Positions 53,033-62,588 of a DNA stretch of 64,000 bases are shown here, piece by piece. The notes beneath the pieces are model-generated. The model did not search any database and was not told the DNA's origin. It saw only the letters and a program-made list of their open reading frames with translations. The stretch is from QZKY01 sp942492925. Lineage in GTDB: Bacteria; Pseudomonadota; Gammaproteobacteria; Burkholderiales; Burkholderiaceae_D. How positions within the stretch are numbered: the first letter of the stretch is position 1; each line of letters starts with the position of its first letter. The stretch spans positions 620,001 through 684,000 of the forward strand of contig OW818641.1 in assembly GCA_942492925.1 (NCBI GenBank). Direction: 5' to 3'. The translations under genes and the position numbers were made by a program.

Positions 53033-54742
53033 TCAGTTCGGCTTGATGGAGCCTGGCACGATGGTGGCGCCAAATTCACGCACCATCGATTGCACGAAGG
53101 GATCGTTCTGGATGGTCTGTTCGGCTTGACGTTGACGTTCCGCCCGTTCATCCATCGCTTTCTTGTTGGCGGTTTGTTCGACTTTGCCGACTTCGGCGGT
53201 GACGCGGATGGCCGTCTCAAAGTGATCGCTCAGGGTTTGGGCCAGTCGATCGAGATTGGCTGGCGTGGAGAGCGTTTCAACCGGTGATCGCAAATGAAAA
53301 TGCGTTCCCGCACCCGTGTTTTTCCATTCGATCAATTCGGTTTGTTGGGCGAGCTGTTGCACGACCCCGCGCAACGGCAATTGTCCGGCGAGTTGCGGCC
53401 AGTTGCCATCCCAATCGAGTTTCGTGCCTGAGGAAACGGGCAGCGTTTTCGGCGCGGCGGCGGGAGCAGGAGCGGGCGCAGGTACCGATGCTTGCACGGT
53501 TGCAGTGCTTTTGGGTTTGGCGCGCGCCGCTTCGAGCGCCGCCTTCGCGGGGCTGGTGCCGCTGGAACGGGCCGTTGGCGCTGCTGCAGATGATGTGGAG
53601 GGCGAAGACGTCGAGGTTGTCGCAGCTTTCTTCGGCGGCGGTTCGCTACCATTCGTTTCGTTTGGACTGAACGCCAGCATGCGCAAGAGCGTCATCGTGA
53701 AACCGGCATATTCATCGGGCGCCAGATGCAATTCATTGCGCCCATGCACCGCGATCTGGTAAAAAAGTTGAATGTCTTCAGGATCGAATGCGCTCGCGAG
53801 ACGCAGGATATCGTCGCGTTCCGGCAAATCGTCAGGCAGGGCAGACGGCGCGGTTTGCGCGAGCGTGATGCGGTGCAGCAGCGTGCCGAGATCCTGCAAA
53901 GCGACGCCGTACGACAGGCTGCGTTCGGCCATGTCATTGGCTACGGCGATCAATGCCCCGCCGTCTTTTTCCGCCAGCGCATCCATCAAGCGAACCAGGA
54001 AAGATTGATCGAGCGCGCCGAGCATGGTTTGCACGGCATCCAGCGTGACTTTACCGGCGGAATAAGCAATCGCCTGATCAGTGAGCGAGAGCGCATCGCG
54101 CATCGATCCACGCGCGCCTTGCGCAAGCAGGCGCAGCGCCGGGGTTTCAAATTCAACTTTTTCCTGCCCAAGGATATTTTCCAGATGGCCGATGATTTGC
54201 GGCGGCGGCATCTGTTTCAAATTGAACTGCAGACAGCGCGACAAGACCGTGACCGGCAATTTTTGCGGATCGGTGGTGGCCAAAATAAACTTGATGTATT
54301 CCGGCGGTTCTTCCAGCGTCTTCAACATCGAGTTGAACGCGTGGTTGGTCAGCATGTGCACTTCGTCGATCATGTAGATCTTGAAGCGCGCATTCGTCGG
54401 CGCATACATCGCCTGTTCCAGCAATTGCTGCATGTCGTCCACGCCGCGATTGGAGGCGGCATCCATTTCGATGTAATCGACAAAACGATCCGCATCGATG
54501 GCGGTGCAAGCTTCGCACACGCCGCAGGGTTGGGAAGTAATGCCTTTTTCGCAATTGAAGGATTTCGCCAGAATGCGTGAGAGCGTGGTCTTGCCAATGC
54601 CGCGCGTGCCCGTGAACAGATAGGCATGATGCAGGCGCTGGGTGTCGAGCGCGTGGGTCAGCGCACGAACGACGTGTTCCTGGCCAACCAGGGTGTCGAA
54701 ATTACGCGGGCGGTATTTGCGGGCAAGGACGAGATAAGACAT
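53033..54742 (-). CDS. dnaX: DNA polymerase III subunits gamma and tau
   Basis: DnaX is the ATPase of the clamp loader and ties the replisome together. The 569-residue protein has RKYRPRNFDTLVGQ at the start, Walker A GTRGIGKT at 45-52, a zinc module with Cys64, 73, 76 and 79, Walker B YMIDEVHML, and the sensor SRCLQFNLK. After about residue 365 a Pro/Ala/Ser/Thr-rich linker leads to the tau-specific domain. I did not find a clear slippery heptamer for gamma production. It starts only 17 bp after the RND pump stop. Confidence 0.96.
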   Translation of the reverse strand: MSYLVLARKYRPRNFDTLVGQEHVVRALTHALDTQRLHHAYLFTGTRGIGKTTLSRILAKSFNCEKGITSQPCGVCEACTAIDADRFVDYIEMDAASNRGVDDMQQLLEQAMYAPTNARFKIYMIDEVHMLTNHAFNSMLKTLEEPPEYIKFILATTDPQKLPVTVLSRCLQFNLKQMPPPQIIGHLENILGQEKVEFETPALRLLAQGARGSMRDALSLTDQAIAYSAGKVTLDAVQTMLGALDQSFLVRLMDALAEKDGGALIAVANDMAERSLSYGVALQDLGTLLHRITLAQTAPSALPDDLPERDDILRLASAFDPEDIQLFYQIAVHGRNELHLAPDEYAGFTMTLLRMLAFSPNETNGSEPPPKKAATTSTSSPSTSSAAAPTARSSGTSPAKAALEAARAKPKSTATVQASVPAPAPAPAAAPKTLPVSSGTKLDWDGNWPQLAGQLPLRGVVQQLAQQTELIEWKNTGAGTHFHLRSPVETLSTPANLDRLAQTLSDHFETAIRVTAEVGKVEQTANKKAMDERAERQRQAEQTIQNDPFVQSMVREFGATIVPGSIKPN

Positions 54743-54759
54743 CCGCGTATTTTACTGTA

Positions 54760-57700
54760 TTAGATGCCCGTCTCGGGTTCCATTTTCAATGGCCCGTCGC
54801 CACTGTATTTGTCCAGTGCCAGATAGATAACGGGCGTGATCACCAGCGTAATCACTTGCGAAAAAACCAGCCCGCCGACGATGGCCAGACCGAGCGGCTG
54901 GCGTAGTTCCGCGCCTGCACCCAGGCCGAGCGCAATCGGCAGCGCGCCCATCAGCGCAGCGAGCGTGGTCATCATGATGGGGCGGAAGCGCAACAGGCAG
55001 GCGGTGCGAATGGCGACATGCGGCGCCATGCCGTCGTTACGTTGGGCATGGAGCGCGAAGTCGATCATCATGATCGCGTTTTTCTTCACGATGCCGATGA
55101 GCATCAGAATACCGATGGTGGCAATGAGCGTCAGATCCACGCCGAACAGGCGCAAGGTCAGCAAGGCGCCGATGGCTGCGGACGGCAGTCCCGCGAGAAT
55201 CGTGAGCGGGTGGATATAACTTTCATACAGCACACCCAGCAAGATGTAAATCACGACAATCGCCAGAACGAGCAATGCCACCTGGCTGGCTTTGGACGAC
55301 TGGAACACGGCGGCATCGCCCGACCAGGAGGTAATGAGGCTGGGTGGCAGATTCAGCGATGCCTTGATTTCGTCGATGCGGTTGCTCGCATCGCCCAGCG
55401 GCACATCCGGCGCCAGGTTGAAGGTGATCGTGACCGCTTCGAGCTGACCCTGATGGTTGACCGAAATGGGGCCGGCGGCGCGTCGGACGGTGGCCAATCC
55501 CATCAAGGGAACCAGCGCGCCGGTTTTGCCTCGCACGTAAAGCTTGGACAGATCGTTTTCATCCTGCTTACCCGACCCCGCGCTTTGCAAGATGACCTGA
55601 TAGCTGTTGACGCTGGTGAAAATCGTCGACACCTGCCGGTCACCGAAGGCGCTGTACAGCGCGGTGCGAATGTCCTGGATGCTGACGCCTGCTTCATTGG
55701 CGCGGTCGCGGTTGATGTCGACAACAGCCAGCAGACCTTTCATCTGCGAGTCGCTGGTCACATCGCGAAACAGCGGATCGGCTCGCATGCGCTCTTCCAG
55801 CTTGCCCGCCCAGTCGTAGAGTTCATCCGTGCGAACGCTTTGCAGCACGTATTGATAACGGCTTTTGCTTTGCTTGCCGCCGAGCTGCAGATTTTGCTCG
55901 GCGCGGAAATACACGCTCAAGCCGGGAATGTTGCTCGTTTTTTTGCGCAGACTTTCCAGCACCTCATCCATCGGTTGTCGTTCGCTGCGCGGTTTCAAGC
56001 CGATGAACATGCGTCCGGCATTGCCTTCCATCGAGCGCGAGGCGACGCTGTAAACGTTGGGGTCGCTGGCGACAATTTCGGCCGCTTTCGTGACCAGTTC
56101 CGACATCATGATGTAGGAGGCATCCTGGGGGCCTTCCACGGTTGCGCGAATCTGGCCGATGTCTTCGTTGGGGAAGAAGCCTTTGGGGATCGTTACGAAC
56201 AGCAAGCCGGTGCCCACGAACGTGCCCACGGCAATCCACAAAGTAATTTTGCTGTGCGCCAGACACCAGTCCAGCACGCGTTCATAAAATTTCAGCGTCG
56301 CGTTGAAAGCGCGTTCGAAATTGCGGCTGATCCAGTTGTCCTTTTCGTGCGACTCCGTTTTCAGGAAACGGCTGCACAGCATGGGCACCAGCGTCAGCGA
56401 AACGACCGCTGACACCAGAATGGAGAGCGAGACGACCACCGCAAATTCGTGGAAGAGCAAGCCGATGACGCCTGGCATGAAGAAGATCGGGATGAACACC
56501 GCGACAAGCGAGAGCGAAATCGACACAATGGTGAAACCGACTTCCCTCGCGCCACGCAAGGCGGCCGCCATCGGGTTCATGCCCATTTCCATGTAACGCA
56601 CGATGTTTTCCAGCACGACAATCGCATCGTCGACGACGAGGCCGACGGCGATGGTGATGCCGAGCAGCGAGATATTGTCGAGGCTGTAGCCCAGCCACTT
56701 CATCAGTGCGAAGCAGCCAATCAGCGAGATGGGCAGTGACAGCACCGGGATGGCCGTGGCGGTCAGGCGTTTCAAAAAAAGGAAAATCACCAAGACGACC
56801 AGCGCGATGGTGAGCAGCAAGGTGAACTTTACGTCAAAAATGGATTCGCGGATCGATGTTGAGCGATCGTTCAACACTTGCACATTGATCGATTCGGGCA
56901 TCTGCGATTTCAGCTTGGGCAGCGTGGCCATGACCGCGTCGACGACGGCGACCGTATTGGCGTTGGGCTGACGCTGGATGCCGAGAATGACAGAGGGTTC
57001 CTTGTTGAACCAGCTATTGTTTTTGAGCGACTCGACGCTGTCTTCCAGTTCGGCGACATCTTTCAGTCGCATCGACGCGCCATCCTTCGCGCGGATGATC
57101 AGGTTGGCGAACGCGGCAGCGTTGGGGAGTTGCTTGTTCGCTTCAATCGTCAAGCTTTGGCGCGGCCCGTCCAGCACCCCGACGGGGCTGTTGGAGTTGG
57201 CATTGTTGACAGCGGCAGCCAGTTCATCCAGCGTCATGTTGCGGGCAGCAAGCTGGTCCGGCCGCACTTTCACGCGGACGGCGAAACGGCGTTGACCATA
57301 AATCGACACTTGCGCCACGCCATCCAGTGTGGAAAGCGAGGGCGAAATCAGGTTCTCGGCAAAGTCGGTGACCTCACCCAACGAAAGCGAGGGAGAGGTC
57401 AGCACGATGATCAGTACGGCTGCATCCGCCGGATTCACCTTGCGGTAATCCGGCATCGTGGTCATTTCATCCGGCAGGTTGCGTTGCGCGCGCAACAGCG
57501 CGGCCTGCACGTCAACGGCTGCGGCATCGATGTCGCGGTCCGCGTTGAATTCCAGCGTAATGGATGTGTTGCCGATGGTATTGGTGGAACTGATTGTGGA
57601 GAGCCCCGCGATCATCGAAAACTGTTTTTCCAGCGGGCGTGCCACGGATGACGCCATGATTTCCGGACTGGCGCCGGGCAAGACGGCGGTGACGCTGATG

Positions 57701-57831
57701 ATGGGGGTGTTGTAATTCGGTAGCGCCGCGATGGGCAAGTTGAAGTACGCGAACAAACCAATAGCCACGACCGCAATCGACAGCAACACGGTCATGACCG
57801 GGCGGCGAATACAGAGTTCGGAAATGTTCAT
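54760..57831 (-). CDS. RND-family multidrug efflux permease
   Basis: A 1023-residue inner-membrane proton-driven exporter of the HAE1/AcrB-MdtBC class. It begins MNISELCIRRPVMTVLLSIAVVAIG (TM1), has two large periplasmic loops, and twelve membrane helices. Proton-relay residues are present: Asp-Asp in GLVVDDAIVVLENI (TM4) and Lys in GIVKKNAIMMIDFAL (TM10). The N-terminus and IAALPNYNTPII resemble MdtC/MuxC rather than AcrB. The upstream adaptor gene overlaps by four bases (ATGA). No outer-membrane channel gene is linked, so it presumably uses a TolC-like protein encoded elsewhere. Confidence 0.93.
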   Translation of the reverse strand: MNISELCIRRPVMTVLLSIAVVAIGLFAYFNLPIAALPNYNTPIISVTAVLPGASPEIMASSVARPLEKQFSMIAGLSTISSTNTIGNTSITLEFNADRDIDAAAVDVQAALLRAQRNLPDEMTTMPDYRKVNPADAAVLIIVLTSPSLSLGEVTDFAENLISPSLSTLDGVAQVSIYGQRRFAVRVKVRPDQLAARNMTLDELAAAVNNANSNSPVGVLDGPRQSLTIEANKQLPNAAAFANLIIRAKDGASMRLKDVAELEDSVESLKNNSWFNKEPSVILGIQRQPNANTVAVVDAVMATLPKLKSQMPESINVQVLNDRSTSIRESIFDVKFTLLLTIALVVLVIFLFLKRLTATAIPVLSLPISLIGCFALMKWLGYSLDNISLLGITIAVGLVVDDAIVVLENIVRYMEMGMNPMAAALRGAREVGFTIVSISLSLVAVFIPIFFMPGVIGLLFHEFAVVVSLSILVSAVVSLTLVPMLCSRFLKTESHEKDNWISRNFERAFNATLKFYERVLDWCLAHSKITLWIAVGTFVGTGLLFVTIPKGFFPNEDIGQIRATVEGPQDASYIMMSELVTKAAEIVASDPNVYSVASRSMEGNAGRMFIGLKPRSERQPMDEVLESLRKKTSNIPGLSVYFRAEQNLQLGGKQSKSRYQYVLQSVRTDELYDWAGKLEERMRADPLFRDVTSDSQMKGLLAVVDINRDRANEAGVSIQDIRTALYSAFGDRQVSTIFTSVNSYQVILQSAGSGKQDENDLSKLYVRGKTGALVPLMGLATVRRAAGPISVNHQGQLEAVTITFNLAPDVPLGDASNRIDEIKASLNLPPSLITSWSGDAAVFQSSKASQVALLVLAIVVIYILLGVLYESYIHPLTILAGLPSAAIGALLTLRLFGVDLTLIATIGILMLIGIVKKNAIMMIDFALHAQRNDGMAPHVAIRTACLLRFRPIMMTTLAALMGALPIALGLGAGAELRQPLGLAIVGGLVFSQVITLVITPVIYLALDKYSGDGPLKMEPETGI

Positions 57832-59021
57832 GGTTTGGGCTTGCTGGCAGGCGCAGAGGAAGCGGGAGAAGCCTTAACTGAAGTGGCAGATGCTGAAGCC
57901 TTGGCACCCGCCTCACGCACTTTGGTGCCCGGACGCAGATTCTGCGCACCTTCCACCACGACCCGAACGTTGGGCTGCAATCCCGATACGGCTGCGATAC
58001 CACCTTCCGTCGTCAGAAGGGTGACTTTTTGCGCTTGAACGGTGCTGTCTGGCTGCACCACGTAAATGAATTGTTCTTTCGGCCCCGTGACGACCGCTTG
58101 CACTGGGACGACGGTCGCATTTTCCAGCGTGCGCGAAATCAGTCGCACATTGACGAATGCACCGGGCCACAGTTTGTAGTCACGGTTCCCGAATTCGGCT
58201 TTCATCTTGATGGTGCCGCTTTGCTGGTCGGTGGTGTTGTCGATGAAAATGAGTTTGCCTTCGAGCTCTTCCTTGTTCTGGAGCTGGATCGTCACGGGCG
58301 CGTTGCCCTTCGGGTAAGAGGTCGTGATGTGCGAGAGTTCGCCTTCCGGCACCGTGAAACTCACATGAATCGGATCAAGCTGTGCGATCGTGACCATGGT
58401 GGTGCCGGACGGCTGCACCAGGCTGCCCGGATGGACGTTGATGACACCGATGCGTCCGCTGATGCTGGCGTGGATGCGGTTATAGCCCAGCGTGACGTGA
58501 CTGGATTCGAGCGATGCCTGGTCGCCGCGCGTGGTGCCGCGCAGCGCATCGACTTTGGCTTTCGATGTGTCGACGACGGCTTGCGAAATAAATTTTTTGG
58601 CCAGCAGTTCCCGGTTGCGTCGCAGTGTCGCTTCGGCGTCGGCGAGATCGGCTTTATCACGAGAGAGCTGCGCTTTCGCCTTGTCGACGTTGGCGACTTC
58701 GTTGCGCGCATCGAGCGTGAACAGCAATTGCCCGGCCTTGACGTCTTGTCCTTCCTTCACATGGATGGTGCGCACCACATTCTGAATTTGCGGGCGGACT
58801 TCAACTGTCTTGATGGCGGTGACATAACCGTTGGCGCGGAGGATGACCGGCACGGTTTTTTGTTCGGACAGGGCTGTTTTGACGGCTTGCGTGCCGTCTC
58901 GAGCGCGTTTATCCGATGGACTGAGAAAATGACGGATGGCCACAATAGCAACAGCGATGACAGCCAACACCAGCGCGGCCATCAACCATGTTTTCGTACG
59001 TGTTTGCCAGCTTTTTGCCAT
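57828..59021 (-). CDS. RND efflux periplasmic adaptor (membrane fusion protein)
   Basis: A 397-residue MdtA/AcrA-like adaptor that bridges the pump and the outer-membrane channel. An N-terminal signal anchor (about residues 12-31) precedes a lipoyl half-motif (VRPQIQNVVRTIHVKEGQDVKAGQLLF), a coiled-coil hairpin (about 105-165: KAQLSRDKADLADAEATLRRN...), the second lipoyl half, a beta-barrel and a membrane-proximal domain. The C-terminal ~25 residues are Ala/Ser/Pro/Lys-rich. It overlaps the RND gene and is the first gene of that operon. Confidence 0.92.
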   Translation of the reverse strand: MAKSWQTRTKTWLMAALVLAVIAVAIVAIRHFLSPSDKRARDGTQAVKTALSEQKTVPVILRANGYVTAIKTVEVRPQIQNVVRTIHVKEGQDVKAGQLLFTLDARNEVANVDKAKAQLSRDKADLADAEATLRRNRELLAKKFISQAVVDTSKAKVDALRGTTRGDQASLESSHVTLGYNRIHASISGRIGVINVHPGSLVQPSGTTMVTIAQLDPIHVSFTVPEGELSHITTSYPKGNAPVTIQLQNKEELEGKLIFIDNTTDQQSGTIKMKAEFGNRDYKLWPGAFVNVRLISRTLENATVVPVQAVVTGPKEQFIYVVQPDSTVQAQKVTLLTTEGGIAAVSGLQPNVRVVVEGAQNLRPGTKVREAGAKASASATSVKASPASSAPASKPKP

Positions 59022-59203
59022 CTTTTAGGAGGGAAAAGGAAAAAGCAAAGGCGAGCCTTGTCTGCGGCACTTGCGGTATTTGGACATGGCTGCTTCGTTC
59101 CCGACCTGACCAGATTCACCAAGCCACAATGCGCAGGGGCCCGCCGGGCGACATTGTACCGCATTGCCGAGAGAAGGCTGCGGTTTTGTGGAGCTGGACA
59201 GCG

Positions 59204-60433
59204 TTATTTCTTCAGCACCACGCTACCCAGATCCCAGATCGGTAGGAAAATGCCCAGCGCCAGGATGAGCACGAGCACGCCTAGGGCAATAATCAGGATC
59301 GGTTCGATTTGCGACGCCAGCGTCTTGAGCTCGTAATCCACTTCGCGGGCGTACATGTCGGAGACTTCCTGCATCAAGTCGTCGATCATGCCGGTTTCTT
59401 CACCCACGGCGATCATTTGCAAGACGACCGGCGTAAAGACACCGGCCGTAGTGGCCGCACGCAAAATGCTTTCGCCGCGCTCGACGCTGTCGCGCATCTG
59501 TTCCACGCGGCGTGAAATATAAACATTGTCAATCGTTTGCGCGACGGTATGGAAAGACTGGATAACGGGTACACCACTTCGGCTGGCCAGTGCAAAGCTG
59601 CTGGCCATGCGGGCCAGCGAGGCGCGCAACACGATCTTTCCCACAATCGGAATGCGCAGCTTGAAACGATCCCAGGCGTAGCGACCACGGGAAGAGGCGA
59701 TGTACATTTTGAAGAACACCACCGCGCCGGTGGCGCAAGCCAACAGCGAAAATTTGTGGTTAACGAAAAGGTTGGATACATTCAGCAAAATGCGCGTCAT
59801 CAGCGGCAATTCGGTATTGAAACCGGCAAAAACTTTGGCAAAAGCCGGGATGACCCAGATGTTCACAATGACAATGGCGACAAGCATCGACGTTAAAACG
59901 AAAGCTGGGTAACGCAGGGCCGATTTCACCCGCTGCTTCATGTCGCGTTCAAATTCCAGCTGAGTAAAGAGGTTCAGGAAAATTTCTTCCAGTCGACCGG
60001 TCAATTCCCCTACCGTGATCATGTTGACGTAAAAGGATGAAAACACTTTCGGGTGACGGCGCATGGATGCCGAGAGTTCGCGTCCGGCATCCAGCGATTC
60101 GCGCATGTCTTGAATGACGCGCCCGAAAGATTTGTTGGTTGCCGAAGCCTGCAGGCCGGTTAATGCGCGCATGATGGGCACGCCCGCCTTGATCAAAGCA
60201 AATAGCTGACGACTGAAAAGCTGCACGTCCATGGACGAAATTTTTTGCTCAAACAGACGCTCCCACCAGCCTGCCTGCAAACTCGTACTGCGATGGCGGG
60301 TTTGCTGAATGTCGACGGGGGTGACACCGGAATTGAAGAGTTGAGCGGCCACGGCACCGGAATCCAGACCTTCCAGAACGCCTTCGATCAGTTCGCCCCG
60401 GGAGTTGCGTGCTTTGTATTTAAAGAACGGCAT
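59204..60433 (-). CDS. type II secretion/type IV pilus inner-membrane protein (GspF/PilC family, MshG-like)
   Basis: A 409-residue platform protein of the GspF/PilC family. It begins MPFFKYKARNSRGELIEGVLEG, the usual opening, and has two GspF repeats, each ending in a membrane segment (around 170-190 and 210-235, with the last at about 375-400: ILIIALGVLVLILALGIFLPIWDLGSV). GEETGMIDDLM in the second repeat and GELTGRLEEIF in the first are the paired family motifs. It follows the ATPase gene by 17 bp. Together with the prepilins on the other strand it suggests an MSHA-type pilus; a general secretion pseudopilus is the alternative. Confidence 0.87.
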   Translation of the reverse strand: MPFFKYKARNSRGELIEGVLEGLDSGAVAAQLFNSGVTPVDIQQTRHRSTSLQAGWWERLFEQKISSMDVQLFSRQLFALIKAGVPIMRALTGLQASATNKSFGRVIQDMRESLDAGRELSASMRRHPKVFSSFYVNMITVGELTGRLEEIFLNLFTQLEFERDMKQRVKSALRYPAFVLTSMLVAIVIVNIWVIPAFAKVFAGFNTELPLMTRILLNVSNLFVNHKFSLLACATGAVVFFKMYIASSRGRYAWDRFKLRIPIVGKIVLRASLARMASSFALASRSGVPVIQSFHTVAQTIDNVYISRRVEQMRDSVERGESILRAATTAGVFTPVVLQMIAVGEETGMIDDLMQEVSDMYAREVDYELKTLASQIEPILIIALGVLVLILALGIFLPIWDLGSVVLKK

Positions 60434-60450
60434 CCGTTTTCTTGCCCTTG

Positions 60451-62154
60451 TTAATCTTCAAGCTGGTTGGTGACACGCATGGCTTCGCTGATGGTGGTTT
60501 TCCCTTCCAGTACTAGCGTGACAGCATGTCGCCGAAGCGTCTGGTTGCCGATTTGTGTTTGCGCCATTTTGATGAAACGGGCGGGGTCGGCATGGCTGGC
60601 TGCGGTGGCCAGCTCATTCGTCATTTCGAGAAACTCATAAACGCCAGTGCGGCCGCGATAACCAGTGCCGTTGCAGTGCGTGCAGCCCCGACCTTGCTGA
60701 TAGTCATGTTGATCAATAGTGTCCTTTAATTCCCCGCGTAGCCACTCATGTTCGTGCGGCTGTGGCGAATAAGCTTCGATGCAACTTTCGCAGATGAGGC
60801 GCACGAGGCGCTGCGCGAGCACCGCTTGCAAGGAACTGCCCACCATGTAATGTGGCACGTCCATGTCGAGCAAGCGGATAGGGGTGCTGATCGCATCGTT
60901 GGTGTGCAGCGTGGAGAGCACCATGTGGCCCGTCATGGCGGCGCGCATGCCGATTTGGGCCGTTTCAGCATCGCGCATTTCACCGACGAGCACGATGTCC
61001 GGATCCTGACGCAAGGCCGATCGCAGCACGCGCGAAAAAGTCAGATCGATTTTTTCGTTGACCTGGACCTGATTGATGCCGTGCAAGCGATATTCCACCG
61101 GATCTTCTACCGTGATCAGTTTTTTTGCTTCGGTGTTCAACTCAGTCAGCGCGCCGTAAAGCGTCGTCGTTTTCCCGCTACCGGTGGGGCCGGTCACCAG
61201 CACCAAACCGTTGGGACGCCGAATGATTGAGCGGAAGCGCCGGAGCATGTCCGGCGGCATGCCAATTTTTTCGAGACTGAGCGCGCCGCCGCTTTGATTC
61301 AGCAAGCGCATCACGACCGATTCGCCGTACTGGGTCGGCATCGTGGAAATACGCACGTCGATCAACTGTTTTCGGACAGTGACGGAAAAACGCCCGTCCT
61401 GTGGCAGCCGTTTTTCGGAAATTTGCAGATCGGAGATGAGTTTGAGGCGCAAGGCCAGCGCGGGCGCAATTTTAATGTCGGCTTCCGTCTGCAAATGCAG
61501 CACACCGTCAATGCGGAAGCGAATGTGCAAATTATCTTCTTGCGGTTCGATATGAATATCCGAAGCGCCGACTTGCGTGGCATCGTCAAAAATCGATTGC
61601 AGCAGCCGGACAACCGGCGCATCTTCAATGCCGGGCGAAATGCCCAGGGCACCGAAATCGATGATGTTGTCACCCACATCCTGTTCGAGTTCGCGTGCCA
61701 GCGAGGTGATTTCTTCGGTGCGGCGGTACAGACGATCAATCGCCTGCAGCAAATCATTTTCGTTGACGACGGCCAGTTTGATGTCGCGTTTCAGAACGCG
61801 GGTGATTTCATCATAGGCAAAGAGATCGGTCGGGTCCGCCATGCCGACCAGCACGGCAGTTCCCTGGTCTTCCAGGGGGATGGCGCGAAAACGGCGTGCC
61901 TGCATTTCCGGCATCATTCGCACGACCGGGGGTTTCAGGTTGTATTGCTTGAGATGGATGTAGGGGATGCTCATCTGGCGCGCCAAGGCACCTGAGATCA
62001 CATCTTCCGTGACAAAACCGTTTTCGATGAAAACCCGGCCCAGTTTACGGCCGCTGCGCTTTTGTTCTGACAGCGCGGTTTGGAGTTGCTCTTCGGAAAT
62101 AAGCCGTTGCCGCAATAGCATCTCGCCCAAGCGAATCTTTTCCGGCCGCGACAT
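60451..62154 (-). CDS. type IV pilus/type II secretion assembly ATPase (GspE/PilB family, MshE-like)
   Basis: A 567-residue hexameric secretion ATPase. The N-terminal region is an MshEN domain with two tandem half-motifs (RLGEMLLRQRLISEEQLQTAL at 8-28 and KLGRVFIENGFVTEDVISGAL at 37-57) that in MshE bind cyclic di-GMP. Walker A GPTGSGKT lies at 322-329, followed by the Asp box ITVEDPVEYRL, Walker B and His box (GHMVLSTLHTNDA), and a tetracysteine zinc site (CESC ... CTHC) near 460-500. GGAGGGGG stands before ATG 62154. It is divergent from the pilin genes. Confidence 0.9.
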   Translation of the reverse strand: MSRPEKIRLGEMLLRQRLISEEQLQTALSEQKRSGRKLGRVFIENGFVTEDVISGALARQMSIPYIHLKQYNLKPPVVRMMPEMQARRFRAIPLEDQGTAVLVGMADPTDLFAYDEITRVLKRDIKLAVVNENDLLQAIDRLYRRTEEITSLARELEQDVGDNIIDFGALGISPGIEDAPVVRLLQSIFDDATQVGASDIHIEPQEDNLHIRFRIDGVLHLQTEADIKIAPALALRLKLISDLQISEKRLPQDGRFSVTVRKQLIDVRISTMPTQYGESVVMRLLNQSGGALSLEKIGMPPDMLRRFRSIIRRPNGLVLVTGPTGSGKTTTLYGALTELNTEAKKLITVEDPVEYRLHGINQVQVNEKIDLTFSRVLRSALRQDPDIVLVGEMRDAETAQIGMRAAMTGHMVLSTLHTNDAISTPIRLLDMDVPHYMVGSSLQAVLAQRLVRLICESCIEAYSPQPHEHEWLRGELKDTIDQHDYQQGRGCTHCNGTGYRGRTGVYEFLEMTNELATAASHADPARFIKMAQTQIGNQTLRRHAVTLVLEGKTTISEAMRVTNQLED

Positions 62155-62588
62155 AAACCCCCTCCAAAAAAATGCTGCGATGCAACATATTACAGAAAAG
62201 TATTGTAAGCCAATTTATACGACATTGCCTATTATGTTTATGTTAAGCCAACAAAGGCACTGAAGATGTGTCAGGTGACGCGGGGAAACGAAGAACGTCA
62301 TGATTTTTAAAGATATATTGTTACAAAAAAGTGAAAAAGATTATGAGAATGTCGTATTTTTGCGATATTTTCAGCATTAAAACGTGATATTTGTAACCGT
62401 TAAACTTTAAAGAAATGGCTATGCTATTATTACCATAAGGCATTATTTATGTCGGGAAATGCCTGCGGCTATTGTCAGGAAATGTCTGTTGCCATTGTCG
62501 GGGGTGTGTCGTATATATTTGTCAGTGAGAATGGTGTATGCGGATTGCGAGCCATTCATAACCTGACAGTTCAATCTGGAGGGCGGTG
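62155..62588. other. AT-rich divergent regulatory region of the pilus locus
   Basis: 434 bp without a gene, strongly AT-rich between about 62170 and 62450. It must hold the promoters of the ATPase gene (minus) and the first prepilin gene (plus); TATGCTATTAT near 62419 could be a -10 region. Tandem 23-bp repeats follow at 62451-62496. Confidence 0.5.
62451..62496 (+). repeat. two tandem 23-bp repeats in the pilin leader
   Basis: GTCGGGAAATGCCTGCGGCTATT (read as 62451-62473) is repeated at 62474-62496 with five changes, and a partial third copy starts GTCGGGGG at 62497. The repeats end 92 bp before the prepilin ATG. Confidence 0.6.
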
